64,000 nucleotides of DNA, taken from the NCBI GenBank assembly GCA_021730285.1, contig CP082962.1, positions 1,550,001 to 1,614,000 of the forward strand, written 5' to 3'. This stretch comes from Desulfovibrio sp. JY (lineage in GTDB: Bacteria > Desulfobacterota > Desulfovibrionia > Desulfovibrionales > Desulfovibrionaceae). The notes under the pieces are model-generated. The model was not told the DNA's origin. It did no database searches and saw only the letters and a program-made list of their open reading frames with translations. Of the stretch, positions 33,752 through 41,843 are shown one piece after another. The first letter of the stretch is position 1; each line of letters opens with the position of its first letter. The position numbers and the translations under genes are program-made.

Positions 33752-34729
33752 TTATATCCTGTGCAACTGCGGGCGCATAAGCCCGGTGATCGCCTCGCCG
33801 CGCAGATAGCGCCCGATGTTGGCGAAGGCCGCTTCGTAGCTTAGGCGCGGCCATTCGGCCACGTCGAAGGAGTTGTGCGGGCTGGCCAGCAGATTCGGCA
33901 GGGTCAGCAGGGGATATTCCACCTCGAAGCGGCCGTGGCGCAACGGCTCCACCCACCAGGACTCGATGCCGGCCCGAAACGCCGGATGGTCGCGCAGGTG
34001 CTCGTAGAGCGCCTTCTGGTCGATGATCTCGCCCCGGGCCACGTTGACCAGGATGGCGTCCGGGGCAAGCAGGGCCAGCTCCCGCGCGCCGATCATCTCG
34101 TGGGTCAGCCGGGAATAGGGCAGGGTGAGCACCACGACCTGCGCCCCTTCGAGGATGGTTCGCAGGTTGTCGCGGGTGCCGACGTAGGCCACGGGCTCGT
34201 CGGTCTTGCCCGAGGTGTTGAGGGCGTAAATTTCCATGCCCAAAGCGGCAAGCAGTCTGGCCACGGCCTTGCCCGCGCCGCCGAATCCGAGCACGGCCGC
34301 CTTTTTGCCGGACAAAAGCAGGTTGGGGACCATCTGGTTGAATTCCCCGCGCCGCATGGCCGCGTCTTCCTCGCGCAGTCGCTTGGCCAGGCACAGCACC
34401 ATGGCCAGGGCGTGCTCGGCCATGGGCCGGGCAAAGGCCCCGGAATTGCCGGCCACGGTCACGCCATCCGGAATCCTGTCGAACGGCAGGTCGTCGAGGC
34501 CGGCCGAAAGGATCTGGAGCAACTGGCCCGGGTGCAGGGCGGCCAGGGCGGTCCCCATTTCCTTGAAGGGCTTAAACGACAGCACCACCTTGGCGCTGGC
34601 CACGGCGGCGGTTCGGTCGGCCTCGGGCACGCCGGCAAGATTCGCATAGCCGCCATACGGGGCGGCCATTTCGTCCAGAAACGGGCGGTTGGCGTGGGGG
34701 GTGGTCAGGGTCACCAGGATGTGGGCCAT
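33752..34729 (-). CDS. D-isomer-specific 2-hydroxyacid dehydrogenase family protein
   Basis: This 325-residue protein starts at 34729 with GGAAGGAG upstream. The NAD-binding domain contains GFGGAGKAVARLL (about 155-167), and the catalytic region includes VNVARGEIIDQKAL with the conserved Arg, and an SPHNSFD segment holding the catalytic His. Members reduce 2-oxoacids or oxidise D-2-hydroxyacids with NAD(P). The C-terminal ESWWVEPL segment is atypical, so the substrate is open. Its upstream region holds a long-arm hairpin. Confidence 0.85.
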   Translation of the reverse strand: MAHILVTLTTPHANRPFLDEMAAPYGGYANLAGVPEADRTAAVASAKVVLSFKPFKEMGTALAALHPGQLLQILSAGLDDLPFDRIPDGVTVAGNSGAFARPMAEHALAMVLCLAKRLREEDAAMRRGEFNQMVPNLLLSGKKAAVLGFGGAGKAVARLLAALGMEIYALNTSGKTDEPVAYVGTRDNLRTILEGAQVVVLTLPYSRLTHEMIGARELALLAPDAILVNVARGEIIDQKALYEHLRDHPAFRAGIESWWVEPLRHGRFEVEYPLLTLPNLLASPHNSFDVAEWPRLSYEAAFANIGRYLRGEAITGLMRPQLHRI

Positions 34730-34902
34730 GGAAACGTCTCCTTCCCCCCGCCGCAAAAAATGACAGCCAGGGCGGGGGGAAAGAAACTGGCCGGAGCGCG
34801 AGCCGAAAGGCGTTTTCGGTTGATTATCACAGGAACGAGGTCGGGAAAAGTCGTCTTCTTTTCATCGGGATACAGCGCCTTCGGCGCGTTTTTGGGGTTG
34901 AA

Positions 34903-34982
34903 GGTCGGGGGGAGGGGGCGCGGCGGCGGGCGGCGCATATTTGAAAAATACGCCTTCGCCGCCGCGCCCCCTCCCCCCGACC
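34903..34982. repeat. Long-arm hairpin E, copy 2
   Basis: Perfect 26-base arms (34903-34928 beginning GGTCGGGGGGAGGGGGCGCG, and 34957-34982) enclose a 28-base loop containing GGCGCATATTTGAAAAATAC, which can fold further. The core matches copy 1 at 23171-23253 almost exactly, while the arms differ. It lies about 175 bases upstream of the hydroxyacid dehydrogenase start. Confidence 0.85.
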
Positions 34983-35252
34983 CAGGCCATGCGGCTCATA
35001 GGCGGGAGCGGAGCGGTCCCGGTTCGAAACGACGGGCCTATGCCTTCTGTCAGATGGAAAAAGAGATTGCGGCCGACGAGGCCGGCGGCGGCTTCGGCCA
35101 CACCGTCCATCCGGAGCGGGTGCGGTCCTTTTGGCGGTGGGGTTCCGGCCTTACGGCCGGGGGGACGACGGAAGTGCGTATGACCGCTGGACGCTCGCCT
35201 CCTTACCCTTCTCTCCATCCCAACAGGCCGAAAAATTTTAAATTTCTTCCCG
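34983..35252. other. Intergenic region without a supported gene
   Basis: After the E hairpin the sequence contains GGCGGGAGCG, also seen in the repeats near hflX, and a short inverted repeat TTCCGGCC-TTAC-GGCCGGGG. No frame looks coding. It resembles debris of the same repeat family found at 23254-23685. Confidence 0.4.
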
Positions 35253-35323
35253 TTGAAAGTTTTTGAAGGGGGTCCAGGGGGAAACTTTTTTCAAAAAGTT
35301 TCCCCCTGGCCGCCGGAGGCACA
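35253..35323 (-). repeat. Hairpin module C(-), copy 2
   Basis: GAAAGTTTTTGAAGGGGGT and the perfect hairpin 35274-35309 (stem CCAGGGGGAAACTTTTT) match copy 1 base for base through GGCCGCCGGAGGC. On the minus strand it lies directly downstream of the IMP cyclohydrolase gene and is its likely terminator. Confidence 0.8.
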
Positions 35324-35335
35324 TCTCCCCCGATC

Positions 35336-35929
35336 TTATGCGTCTTTCAAGTACGCGGCGATGGCGGTGTCGTAGGCGCTGGTCTTGGCGAAGGTGGCGG
35401 CGGCGGTTTTCTGGCGCAGGGCCAGGGGGGCGGCCATGGCGTTTTGGGCCAGGGTGTCCATGACCTCGGGGTAGAAGGCCGGGTCGGGCACCACCAGGAT
35501 GCTGGAGAAGTTTTTGGCCGAGGCCCGCAGCAGGGTGGGGCCGCCGATGTCGATCTGTTCGACCATTTCGGGCAGGGCCAGGCCTTTTTCCAGCGCCTTT
35601 TCGAAGGCGTAGAGGTTGACCACCACCATATCGAAGGGGGCGATGCCGTGCTTCGCCAGGGTGGCCAGGTGTTCGGGGTTGTCCTTGTCGGCCAGGATGC
35701 CGCCGTGGATATGGGGATGCAGGGTCTTGACGCGGCCGCCCAGGATTTCCGGAAATCCCGTCACGTCGCTGACGGCGGTGACGGGCAGGCCCGCTTCCAT
35801 AAGCAGTTTGCGGGTGCCGCCGGTGGAGACGAGTTCGACTCCGGCGGCGCTTAAAAACCGGGCCAGTTCGGGCAGGCCGGATTTATCCGTGACGCTTAAA
35901 AGCGCCCGTTTGACAGGCAGAAGTTCCAT
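35336..35929 (-). CDS. purH: Stand-alone IMP cyclohydrolase (PurH N-terminal domain)
   Basis: This 197-residue protein covers only the MGS-like cyclohydrolase half of bifunctional PurH. It shows ALLSVTDKSGL, STGGTRKLL, GRVKTLHPHIHGGIL, VVNLYAFE and DIGGPTLLRASAKN. It closes FAICAR to IMP, the last step of purine synthesis. The AICAR transformylase half is absent from the frame and its neighbours, so that step must be carried out by a separate protein elsewhere, as reported for some Desulfovibrio and archaea. The start at 35929 follows GCGAGG. Confidence 0.9.
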   Translation of the reverse strand: MELLPVKRALLSVTDKSGLPELARFLSAAGVELVSTGGTRKLLMEAGLPVTAVSDVTGFPEILGGRVKTLHPHIHGGILADKDNPEHLATLAKHGIAPFDMVVVNLYAFEKALEKGLALPEMVEQIDIGGPTLLRASAKNFSSILVVPDPAFYPEVMDTLAQNAMAAPLALRQKTAAATFAKTSAYDTAIAAYLKDA

Positions 35930-36071
35930 GGCGACCTCGCGGATGTTTTTCGCGGGGTGCCACACTCGATCGGGCTTGGCAAGCCTGGAGACCGACCGGA
36001 CCGCCCGGTCGTGGCGCTTTTACCACGGCCGGGCGGCACGAAGGGGAGAAATCTGCCGGAAGGCGCTGGAC

Positions 36072-36644
36072 TCAGGCGGCGATGCGCTTGAGTTCTTCGG
36101 CCAGTTCCCGGGCTGCGGCGTAGCGGGGGTCCTGGGTCAGGATGGCCTCGAGTTCGGCGCCGGCCTCGGCGTGGCGGCCGAGGCTCACCAGGCAGCCGGC
36201 CAGGGTGAAGCGCACGTCGTGCTTGGCCGGGTCGATGGCGAGGTAGTCCCGCAGGTAGGGCAGGGTTTCCTCGATACGGTTTTCAGCGTGACCCAGGCGC
36301 ACCATGCCGAAGATGGCGACCAGGTTTTCCGGGTTCTTGGCCAGGGCGCCCTTGAAGTGGGTGAAGGCCTCGGCCGGTTCGCCGCGTTCCATCTCGATGA
36401 GCGCCATGCCGGAAAGGGCCCGGTCGTCGGGCTCGATGGTGGAGGCCTTGCGGTAGAGCGTCATGGCCTGATCGAGCTCGCCGCGCTGCACGGCGATGGT
36501 GGCCAGCCCCAGATACGGATCGGGATGGACGCCGTTATTGGTCATGGCCTTGGAGTAGTATTCTTCGGCCTTGTCCAGGTCGCCCATGAAAAGATAGCAC
36601 TCGCCGAGTTCCTTGTTGATTTCGTAGTCCAACTGCCCGCTCAT
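36072..36644 (-). CDS. Tetratricopeptide repeat protein
   Basis: This 190-residue protein starts at 36644 behind GGAGGGG; the longer frame to 36785 is not supported. It consists of about five tandem TPR units (for example AEEYYSKAMTNNGVHPDPYL, LYRKASTIEPDDRALSG, LPYLRDYLAIDPAKHDVRF) without a signal or enzymatic domain, so it is probably a cytoplasmic scaffold. It is divergent from the flagellar operon, but no functional link can be claimed. Confidence 0.8.
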   Translation of the reverse strand: MSGQLDYEINKELGECYLFMGDLDKAEEYYSKAMTNNGVHPDPYLGLATIAVQRGELDQAMTLYRKASTIEPDDRALSGMALIEMERGEPAEAFTHFKGALAKNPENLVAIFGMVRLGHAENRIEETLPYLRDYLAIDPAKHDVRFTLAGCLVSLGRHAEAGAELEAILTQDPRYAAARELAEELKRIAA

Positions 36645-36780
36645 GACGTCCCCTCCGTAGTCGACGCCCGCGTTTAGGATCGCGTGCGCGTCGCCGGGTT
36701 GGCGCGCTTCCCTGCGCCGTGTTTTTTCGCGTCTTTCTTTTTTTACGGCTTGTGGCCGATGCCGGCAGCGCGTTCTGCCG

Positions 36781-36849
36781 GGCACGAGAGGTTAAGCAAG
36801 CCTCGTGCCAGTGCCTGGAAAGGGGCCTTTGGCGGGAAAATCCCGCTTT
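36781..36849. other. Two hairpins between the TPR gene and the flagellar promoter
   Basis: GGCACGAG (36781-36788) pairs with CTCGTGCC (36802-36809). GCGGGA (36832-36837) pairs with TCCCGC (36841-36846), followed by TTT. They could insulate the sigma-54 promoter downstream from transcription entering from the left. Otherwise this intergenic stretch (36645-36949) holds no supported gene. Confidence 0.4.
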
Positions 36850-36949
36850 CGGAGAGGGGAGTTAGGCGCGGCGAGCATATTTTTTTGAGAAAGTAAAACG
36901 CGGCGGTCCGGTAAAAAATTCCCAGCTCCGGGTCGGGGGGCTGTCCCGA

Positions 36950-36965
36950 TGGAACGCTTTTTGCC
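36950..36965 (+). promoter_or_regulatory. Sigma-54 (RpoN) promoter of the flagellar operon
   Basis: TGGAACGCTTTTTGCC matches the -24/-12 consensus TGGCACG-N4-TTGC, with GG and GC separated by exactly ten bases. The expected transcript starts near 36976, about 55 bases before the flgB start. RpoN control of basal-body genes is common in polarly flagellated bacteria. Confidence 0.8.
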
Positions 36966-37030
36966 CAGTAGTCCCCCGAAAGCGATCGGCCGACGCACGG
37001 TGCGGCCACGGAAAAGCGAGGGAAAAGGCT

Positions 37031-37441
37031 ATGAAATCAATATTTCCCGAAAATACGGCCCTGCTCGGCAAGGTCCTGGACCTGCGCCTGGAGCGTCAGA
37101 ATGTCGTCATGTCCAACCTGGCCAACCAGGATGTGCCCGCCTACAAGGCGCACCGGCTGGAATTCGAAAGCCAGCTGCAATCCGCGCTCGGCCTCGAGTC
37201 GCAGGGGAAGTTGACGCACACCGGACCCAAGCACCTGTCCCAGGAGTTTTCCCCGGCCACTTTCGAGGGAAACATCGAGATGGGCTGGAAGCCGCGCGTG
37301 GTGGCGGGCCTGGACAGCGTGAACATGGACAAGGAAATGTCGATCATGGCCAAGAACACGCTCATGTACAACGCCCTGACCCAGATCACGCAAAAGAGTT
37401 TCGAGGGCCTGCAGAAGGTCATCGCCGAGGGAGGTAAGTAG
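37031..37441 (+). CDS. flgB: Flagellar basal-body rod protein FlgB
   Basis: This 136-residue protein has the FlgB/rod N-terminal motif MSNLANQDVPAYKAHRLEF (about 28-46) and a C-terminal helix with MAKNTLMYNALTQI. It polymerises as the proximal rod of the flagellar basal body after export by the flagellar type III system. It is the first gene behind a sigma-54 promoter and is followed at two bases by flgC. Confidence 0.95.
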   Translation: MKSIFPENTALLGKVLDLRLERQNVVMSNLANQDVPAYKAHRLEFESQLQSALGLESQGKLTHTGPKHLSQEFSPATFEGNIEMGWKPRVVAGLDSVNMDKEMSIMAKNTLMYNALTQITQKSFEGLQKVIAEGGK

Positions 37442-37443
37442 AC

Positions 37444-37884
37444 ATGGACCTCTTTACCGCCATGGACATCGGGTCCTCGGGCATGTCCGCCCAACGCACC
37501 CTGATGAACACCATCTCCATGAACTTGGCCAACATCCGGACCACCCGCACGGTCAACGGCGGCGGCCCCTATGTGCGCAAGTCCGTGATGCTCGAATCCA
37601 CCCCCATCGACTCGCCCTTTTCCGAGGCCATGAAGACCGCCCAGGACCGCGAACTGGCCGGGGTCAAGGTCACGGGGCTCGTCAACGACAACCGCCCCTT
37701 CCGCATGCAGTACGAACCGGGCCACCCCGACGCCAACGCCGAAGGCTACGTGGCCTATCCCGACATCAACGTGGTGGAGGAGATGGCCAACATGATCACG
37801 GCCATGCGCAGCTACGAATCTTCGAGCGCGTCGATCGGCACCGTCAAGACCATGTTCAGCAAAGCCCTGGAAATCGGGCGATAA
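37444..37884 (+). CDS. flgC: Flagellar basal-body rod protein FlgC
   Basis: This 146-residue protein opens with the rod-protein pattern MDIGSSGMSAQRTLMNTISM and NLANIRTTRT. It ends with VVEEMANMITAMRSYESS, the conserved FlgC C-terminal helix. It is a proximal rod component. GGAGG overlaps the flgB stop, and fliE starts 12 bases downstream, so the genes are translated from one message. Confidence 0.95.
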   Translation: MDLFTAMDIGSSGMSAQRTLMNTISMNLANIRTTRTVNGGGPYVRKSVMLESTPIDSPFSEAMKTAQDRELAGVKVTGLVNDNRPFRMQYEPGHPDANAEGYVAYPDINVVEEMANMITAMRSYESSSASIGTVKTMFSKALEIGR

Positions 37885-37896
37885 CGGAGGCGTATC

Positions 37897-38220
37897 ATGA
37901 TTTCTCCCCTGGCGCTTAATGCCTACAAGACCGCGTTGTCCCAGACCGGGGCCATCGACGCCACGGTTTCCAAGTCCCTGACCAAGCCGGGCGCGCCGGC
38001 CGAGGGCTTCGGCCAGATGCTCACGGACTCGCTTTCGACCGTCAACAATATGCAAAACGAGAAGAACGACATGGTCGAAGCCTTTGCCGCCGGCAAGAGC
38101 CAGAACGTGCACGAGCTGATGATCAATCTGCAAAAGGCCGGCATGGCCATGCAGATGACCACGGCGGTGCGGGGCAAAGTGCTCGAGGCCTACAAAGAAC
38201 TGGTGAAGATGCAGTTCTAG
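37897..38220 (+). CDS. fliE: Flagellar hook-basal body complex protein FliE
   Basis: This 107-residue protein matches FliE across its C-terminal half (FGQMLTDSLSTVNNMQNEKN and MINLQKAGMAMQMTTAVRGK). FliE links the MS ring to the rod and gates rod export. It has a GGAGG site and lies between flgC and fliF in the usual order. Confidence 0.95.
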   Translation: MISPLALNAYKTALSQTGAIDATVSKSLTKPGAPAEGFGQMLTDSLSTVNNMQNEKNDMVEAFAAGKSQNVHELMINLQKAGMAMQMTTAVRGKVLEAYKELVKMQF

Positions 38221-38261
38221 GGACCCCGTTTCGATAACCGACGCGCTCCGGGAGAAACGCC

Positions 38262-39902
38262 ATGCCTCCTTTCTTCAAGCAGAGTTTCGAAAAGCTCATC
38301 CAGTACTGGTCCAACCGTACCGCCACCCAGCGCTTGCTGCTTGGGGGACTGGCCGCTTCCACGATCGTCGCCTTCCTGGTCATGACCTATTTCCTCAACC
38401 AGCCGGAGATGCGCGTGCTCTACACCAGGCTGGCCCCGGAGGACGCGGCCCGGGTGGTGGAGCAGCTCAAGGCGTCCAAGACGCCCTACGAGCTGCGCGA
38501 CAATGGCGCCACCATCATGGTCCCGGCCGAGTCGGTCTACGAGCAGCGTCTGAAAATCGCCGGCGAAGGCATCATGCACGGCCAGGGCGTCGGCTTCGAA
38601 CTGTTCGACCAGCTCAAGGTCGGCCAGACCGATTTCGTCCAGCGCATCAATTACACCCGGGCCCTGCAAGGCGAGCTGGCCCGCACCATCACCGAATTTC
38701 CCCAGGTGGAAAAAGCCCGTGTCCATCTGGTGCTGCCCCAGAAGAGCCTTTTTATCGAGGAACAGAAGCAGGCCTCGGCCTCGGTGGTCCTGACCCTCAA
38801 GCGTGGCCAAAAACTTGACGCCAAGCAGCTCCAGGGCATCGTCAATCTGGTGTCCATGGCCGTGGAAGGCCTTACCCCCGAGCACATCACCATCACCGAC
38901 ACCACGGGCCAGTCCCTGTACCAGCCCCGCGGCGATTCGGGCCTGGGCGGCATGTCCACCAGCCAGTTCGAATTCAAGAACACCTACGAATCCAATCTCG
39001 AAAACCGCATCGAGCAGCTGCTGACCCCCATCGTCGGCCCCGGCCGGTCCATCGTCAAAGCCAACGCGGACCTTGATTTCAGCCAGCGCACCATCCGCAA
39101 GGAGCTCTACGACCCCAACGTCACCGTGGTGCGCAGCGAGCAGAAAAGCGAGGAGAACACCTCCGGCACGGCGGCCGTGGACGCCTCCGGCCAGACCGTG
39201 ACCCCGCGCGGCGGCGGCGCGGCCGTGCCTAACAACAATTTTCAGGGCTCGGGCTATTCCGGCACCCAGTCCAACCAGAAATCCAGCCGTCAGAACAGCA
39301 CCACCAACTTCGAGATCAACAAGGAAGAGCAAAACGTCGTCACCCCGGTCGGCGACTTGAAGCGCCAGTCCATCGCGGTTATCGTGGACGGGACCTACGT
39401 CAAGGACAAGGATAAGGAGACCTACACCTTCGTGCCCAGAAAGGCCGAGGAGCTCGAGCGCATCAAGCAGGTGGTGGCCCGGGCGGCCGGCCTCGACCCC
39501 TCGCGCGGGGACGAGATCCAGGTGTCGAGTTTCGAGTTCGGCGCGCCGGACGGCTCGGACCAGCCGAGTCTGGTCCAGACCATGCTGGAATACGCCCAGC
39601 GGCTGGGCAAGCCTTTCTTAAACGGCCTGCTGCTCTTCCTCTTCCTGATCCTGGTGGTGCGGCCGGTGGTCCTGGCGCTCATTCGCCCGCGGGTCACGGA
39701 AGAGGAGATCGAGACCCTCGAACGGCTGCCCGAAGGCGAGGCGCGGCTGGCCCTGGCCGAACCCGAGGAAGGCGAGGGCGTGGCCATGCTCGAGGGCGGC
39801 AAGGAATTCGAACTGGCCAAGAACCTGGCCATGCAACTGTTCGAGGAAAACATGGAGCAGTCCATGACCCTGCTCAAATCCTGGCTCAAGCAAGAGGCTT
39901 AG
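38262..39902 (+). CDS. fliF: Flagellar MS-ring protein FliF
   Basis: This 546-residue protein has two membrane helices (about 26-45 and 445-467) bounding a large periplasmic ring-building domain with TEFPQVEKARVHLVLPQKSL and NPYxx-like ring motifs. The short cytoplasmic tail ends in the FliG-binding helix (MEQSMTLLKSWLKQE). It forms the MS ring on which the flagellum is assembled. It is followed by a paired hairpin before fliG, interrupting an otherwise tight operon. Confidence 0.95.
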   Translation: MPPFFKQSFEKLIQYWSNRTATQRLLLGGLAASTIVAFLVMTYFLNQPEMRVLYTRLAPEDAARVVEQLKASKTPYELRDNGATIMVPAESVYEQRLKIAGEGIMHGQGVGFELFDQLKVGQTDFVQRINYTRALQGELARTITEFPQVEKARVHLVLPQKSLFIEEQKQASASVVLTLKRGQKLDAKQLQGIVNLVSMAVEGLTPEHITITDTTGQSLYQPRGDSGLGGMSTSQFEFKNTYESNLENRIEQLLTPIVGPGRSIVKANADLDFSQRTIRKELYDPNVTVVRSEQKSEENTSGTAAVDASGQTVTPRGGGAAVPNNNFQGSGYSGTQSNQKSSRQNSTTNFEINKEEQNVVTPVGDLKRQSIAVIVDGTYVKDKDKETYTFVPRKAEELERIKQVVARAAGLDPSRGDEIQVSSFEFGAPDGSDQPSLVQTMLEYAQRLGKPFLNGLLLFLFLILVVRPVVLALIRPRVTEEEIETLERLPEGEARLALAEPEEGEGVAMLEGGKEFELAKNLAMQLFEENMEQSMTLLKSWLKQEA

Positions 39903-39931
39903 GATGAAAGCGGATTTTTTGAAAAGAGGGT

Positions 39932-40094
39932 GCGGGAGGGGAAACCCTTGAAAAAGGGTTCTCCCCTCTCGCGCTCTCCCTTTCCGCAACTTTTTAACGT
40001 ACTAGGTCTGACTCGGGCGATACGCCGGTAGCGTTGCAAGTCTTTGGAAAGGGGGCCTGGGGGCAACCTTTCGGAAGACAAGGTTTCCCCCAGG
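39932..40094. repeat. Paired hairpin modules B(+)/A(-), copy 6, inside the flagellar operon
   Basis: Hairpin B (39932-39972) with tail GCTCTCCCTTTCCGCAACTTT lies 30 bases after the fliF stop in sense orientation. Hairpin A (40056-40094, CCTGGGGGCAACC variant) points the other way and ends at the fliG ribosome site. Several paired changes in the stems preserve pairing. Confidence 0.85.
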
Positions 40095-40108
40095 AGAATT
40101 GACTGGAG

Positions 40109-41107
40109 ATGTCCACCATGACCGGACCGCAGAAAACCGCCGTCTTGTGCCTGGCGCTTGGCGAAAAGTTCACCGGCGAGGTGTTCAAACGCCTGGAGCG
40201 CAAGGAGATCGCCCGCATCTCCAAGGCCATGATGGAGATGGAGACCGTGCCCAGGGAGCAGGTCGAGGAGGTGGTCCGGGAATTCAACGAGACCATGCAG
40301 GTCGGCAAGGACATGGTCACGGGCGGCCCCGAACAGGTGCGCCGCATGCTGTCCAAAACCCTGGACGCGGACACGGCCAAGTACATCATGGAGACCCTGG
40401 AGCTCGACACCGGCCCCACGCCCTTCCAGGAGCTGGTCAACGTCTCCCCGCGCATCCTGGCCCAGATTCTGCGCAACGAACACCCGCAGACCCTGGCGCT
40501 CATCCTCGGCCACCTGCATCCCGATCAGGCGGCCGAACTGCTCCAGAACCTGCCGTCCGGGGTGCGGGCCGAAGTGCTCATGCGCCTTTCCAAGCTCGAG
40601 GCCGTGGCCGAGGACATGCTGCTCGAGGTGGACAAGGTGCTGCAAAATCAGCTCATCGCCATGGGCGGCAAGGAAGGCAAGAAGGTCGGCGGCATCACGG
40701 CCGTGGCCGAAATTTTAAACGCCGTGGACCGCGCCACCGAGGAAGAGGTCCTCTCCGAGATCGAGGAAGAGTCCGCCCAGATGGCCGAGGACATCAGGAA
40801 CCTCATGTTCGTGTTCGAGGACATCAAGGGCCTCGACGACCGGGCCATCCGCGAACTCCTGAAGGAAGTCTCCAACGAGGAACTGACCCAGGCCTTGAAG
40901 GGCGCTTCCGAGGAGCTGCGCGACAAGTTCTTCAAGAACCTCTCCGAGCGCGCCGCCACCATGATCCAGGAAGACCTGGAAATCATGGGCCCCATCCGCC
41001 TGGCCGAGGTGGAGGCCGCCCAGCAAAACGTGGTCAAGACCGTGCGGCGTCTGGAAGTCGAGGGCAAGATCGCCATCGGCCGCGGAGGCGGGGATGTCTT
41101 TATCTGA
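40109..41107 (+). CDS. fliG: Flagellar motor switch protein FliG
   Basis: This 332-residue protein shows GPQKTAVLCLALGE at the N-terminus, the EHPQTLALILGHL segment of the middle domain and the C-terminal charged helix (FEDIKGLDDRAIRELLKEV) that faces the stator. It couples the MS ring to torque generation and switching. The ATG at 40118 (GGAG nine bases upstream) is an equally good start. A hairpin pair separates it from fliF, while the fliH start overlaps its end by 14 bases. Confidence 0.95.
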   Translation: MSTMTGPQKTAVLCLALGEKFTGEVFKRLERKEIARISKAMMEMETVPREQVEEVVREFNETMQVGKDMVTGGPEQVRRMLSKTLDADTAKYIMETLELDTGPTPFQELVNVSPRILAQILRNEHPQTLALILGHLHPDQAAELLQNLPSGVRAEVLMRLSKLEAVAEDMLLEVDKVLQNQLIAMGGKEGKKVGGITAVAEILNAVDRATEEEVLSEIEEESAQMAEDIRNLMFVFEDIKGLDDRAIRELLKEVSNEELTQALKGASEELRDKFFKNLSERAATMIQEDLEIMGPIRLAEVEAAQQNVVKTVRRLEVEGKIAIGRGGGDVFI

Positions 41108-41843
41108 CGGCGACGCTTTGGGCGTGATGACCGGCCGGGTGATCCTCGGCCCGGGCACCGACGGCGGCGAGGCCGAGACGACCGTCTCGGAGATGGAGTC
41201 GCGCCGTTCGCCCATGCATTTCGAGGAGGTCGAGGCCCAGTTCTGGGAGCGGGTGCGGGCCAAGGCCAAGGCCAAGGCGTCGGCCATCATCGCCGAGGCC
41301 ATGGCCGAGGGCGAACGCCTGAAGGCCAAGGCCCAGGAAGAGGGCTACGCCGCGGGCGTGGCCGCCGCCGGCGGGCAGATCCAGGCCGAACTGGCCCAGA
41401 TGTCCACATCCCTTGGCTCCATGCTGGAGTCCCTGACCGCCGAGCGGAGCAAGCTGTGGACGGCGCACCGTGAGGAATTCATCAGCCTTTTGCGCCTGGC
41501 CGTGGAGCGCACCACCATGGCCGCCATCGACGCCCGGCGGGAAGAAATCCTCGGCAATCTTTTCAATGAATCCCTGGAACTCATGGATGCCAAGGCCAGC
41601 CTCACCGTGGTCGCCCATCCCGACGACGAGCCGCTGGTGCGCGAGCTCATCGCCCGGGCGGCCCAGGAACGCGGCGGGCTCGACAAGGTCCTGGTGCGCA
41701 CGGACCCCCAGCTTATTCCCGGCAGCCTGATTCTCGAGAGCCCGGACGGGCTGGTGGACAATTCCATCGGCAGCCGTTTTTCCGAGGTGGAAAAGATTTT
41801 CGACCAGCTTGCCGCTTCGGGGGACGACGATGCCGGCTCTTGA
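41094..41843 (+). CDS. fliH: Flagellar export apparatus regulator FliH
   Basis: This 249-residue protein is Ala/Glu/Lys-rich with a long helix (ERVRAKAKAKASAIIAEAMA) and a C-terminal FliH/HrpE-like domain (LTVVAHPDDEPLVRELI, then LRTDP-like ending and DGLVDNSIGSRF). It binds the ATPase FliI and brings it to the export gate. It overlaps fliG upstream and fliI downstream by 14 bases each, showing tight translational coupling. Confidence 0.88.
   Translation: MSLSDGDALGVMTGRVILGPGTDGGEAETTVSEMESRRSPMHFEEVEAQFWERVRAKAKAKASAIIAEAMAEGERLKAKAQEEGYAAGVAAAGGQIQAELAQMSTSLGSMLESLTAERSKLWTAHREEFISLLRLAVERTTMAAIDARREEILGNLFNESLELMDAKASLTVVAHPDDEPLVRELIARAAQERGGLDKVLVRTDPQLIPGSLILESPDGLVDNSIGSRFSEVEKIFDQLAASGDDDAGS

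Noticed and set aside
36867-36900. Third copy of the E core (GCATATTTTTTTGAG...)
   Set aside because: Only part of the core matches and the flanks are not complementary, so it does not form the long-arm hairpin.
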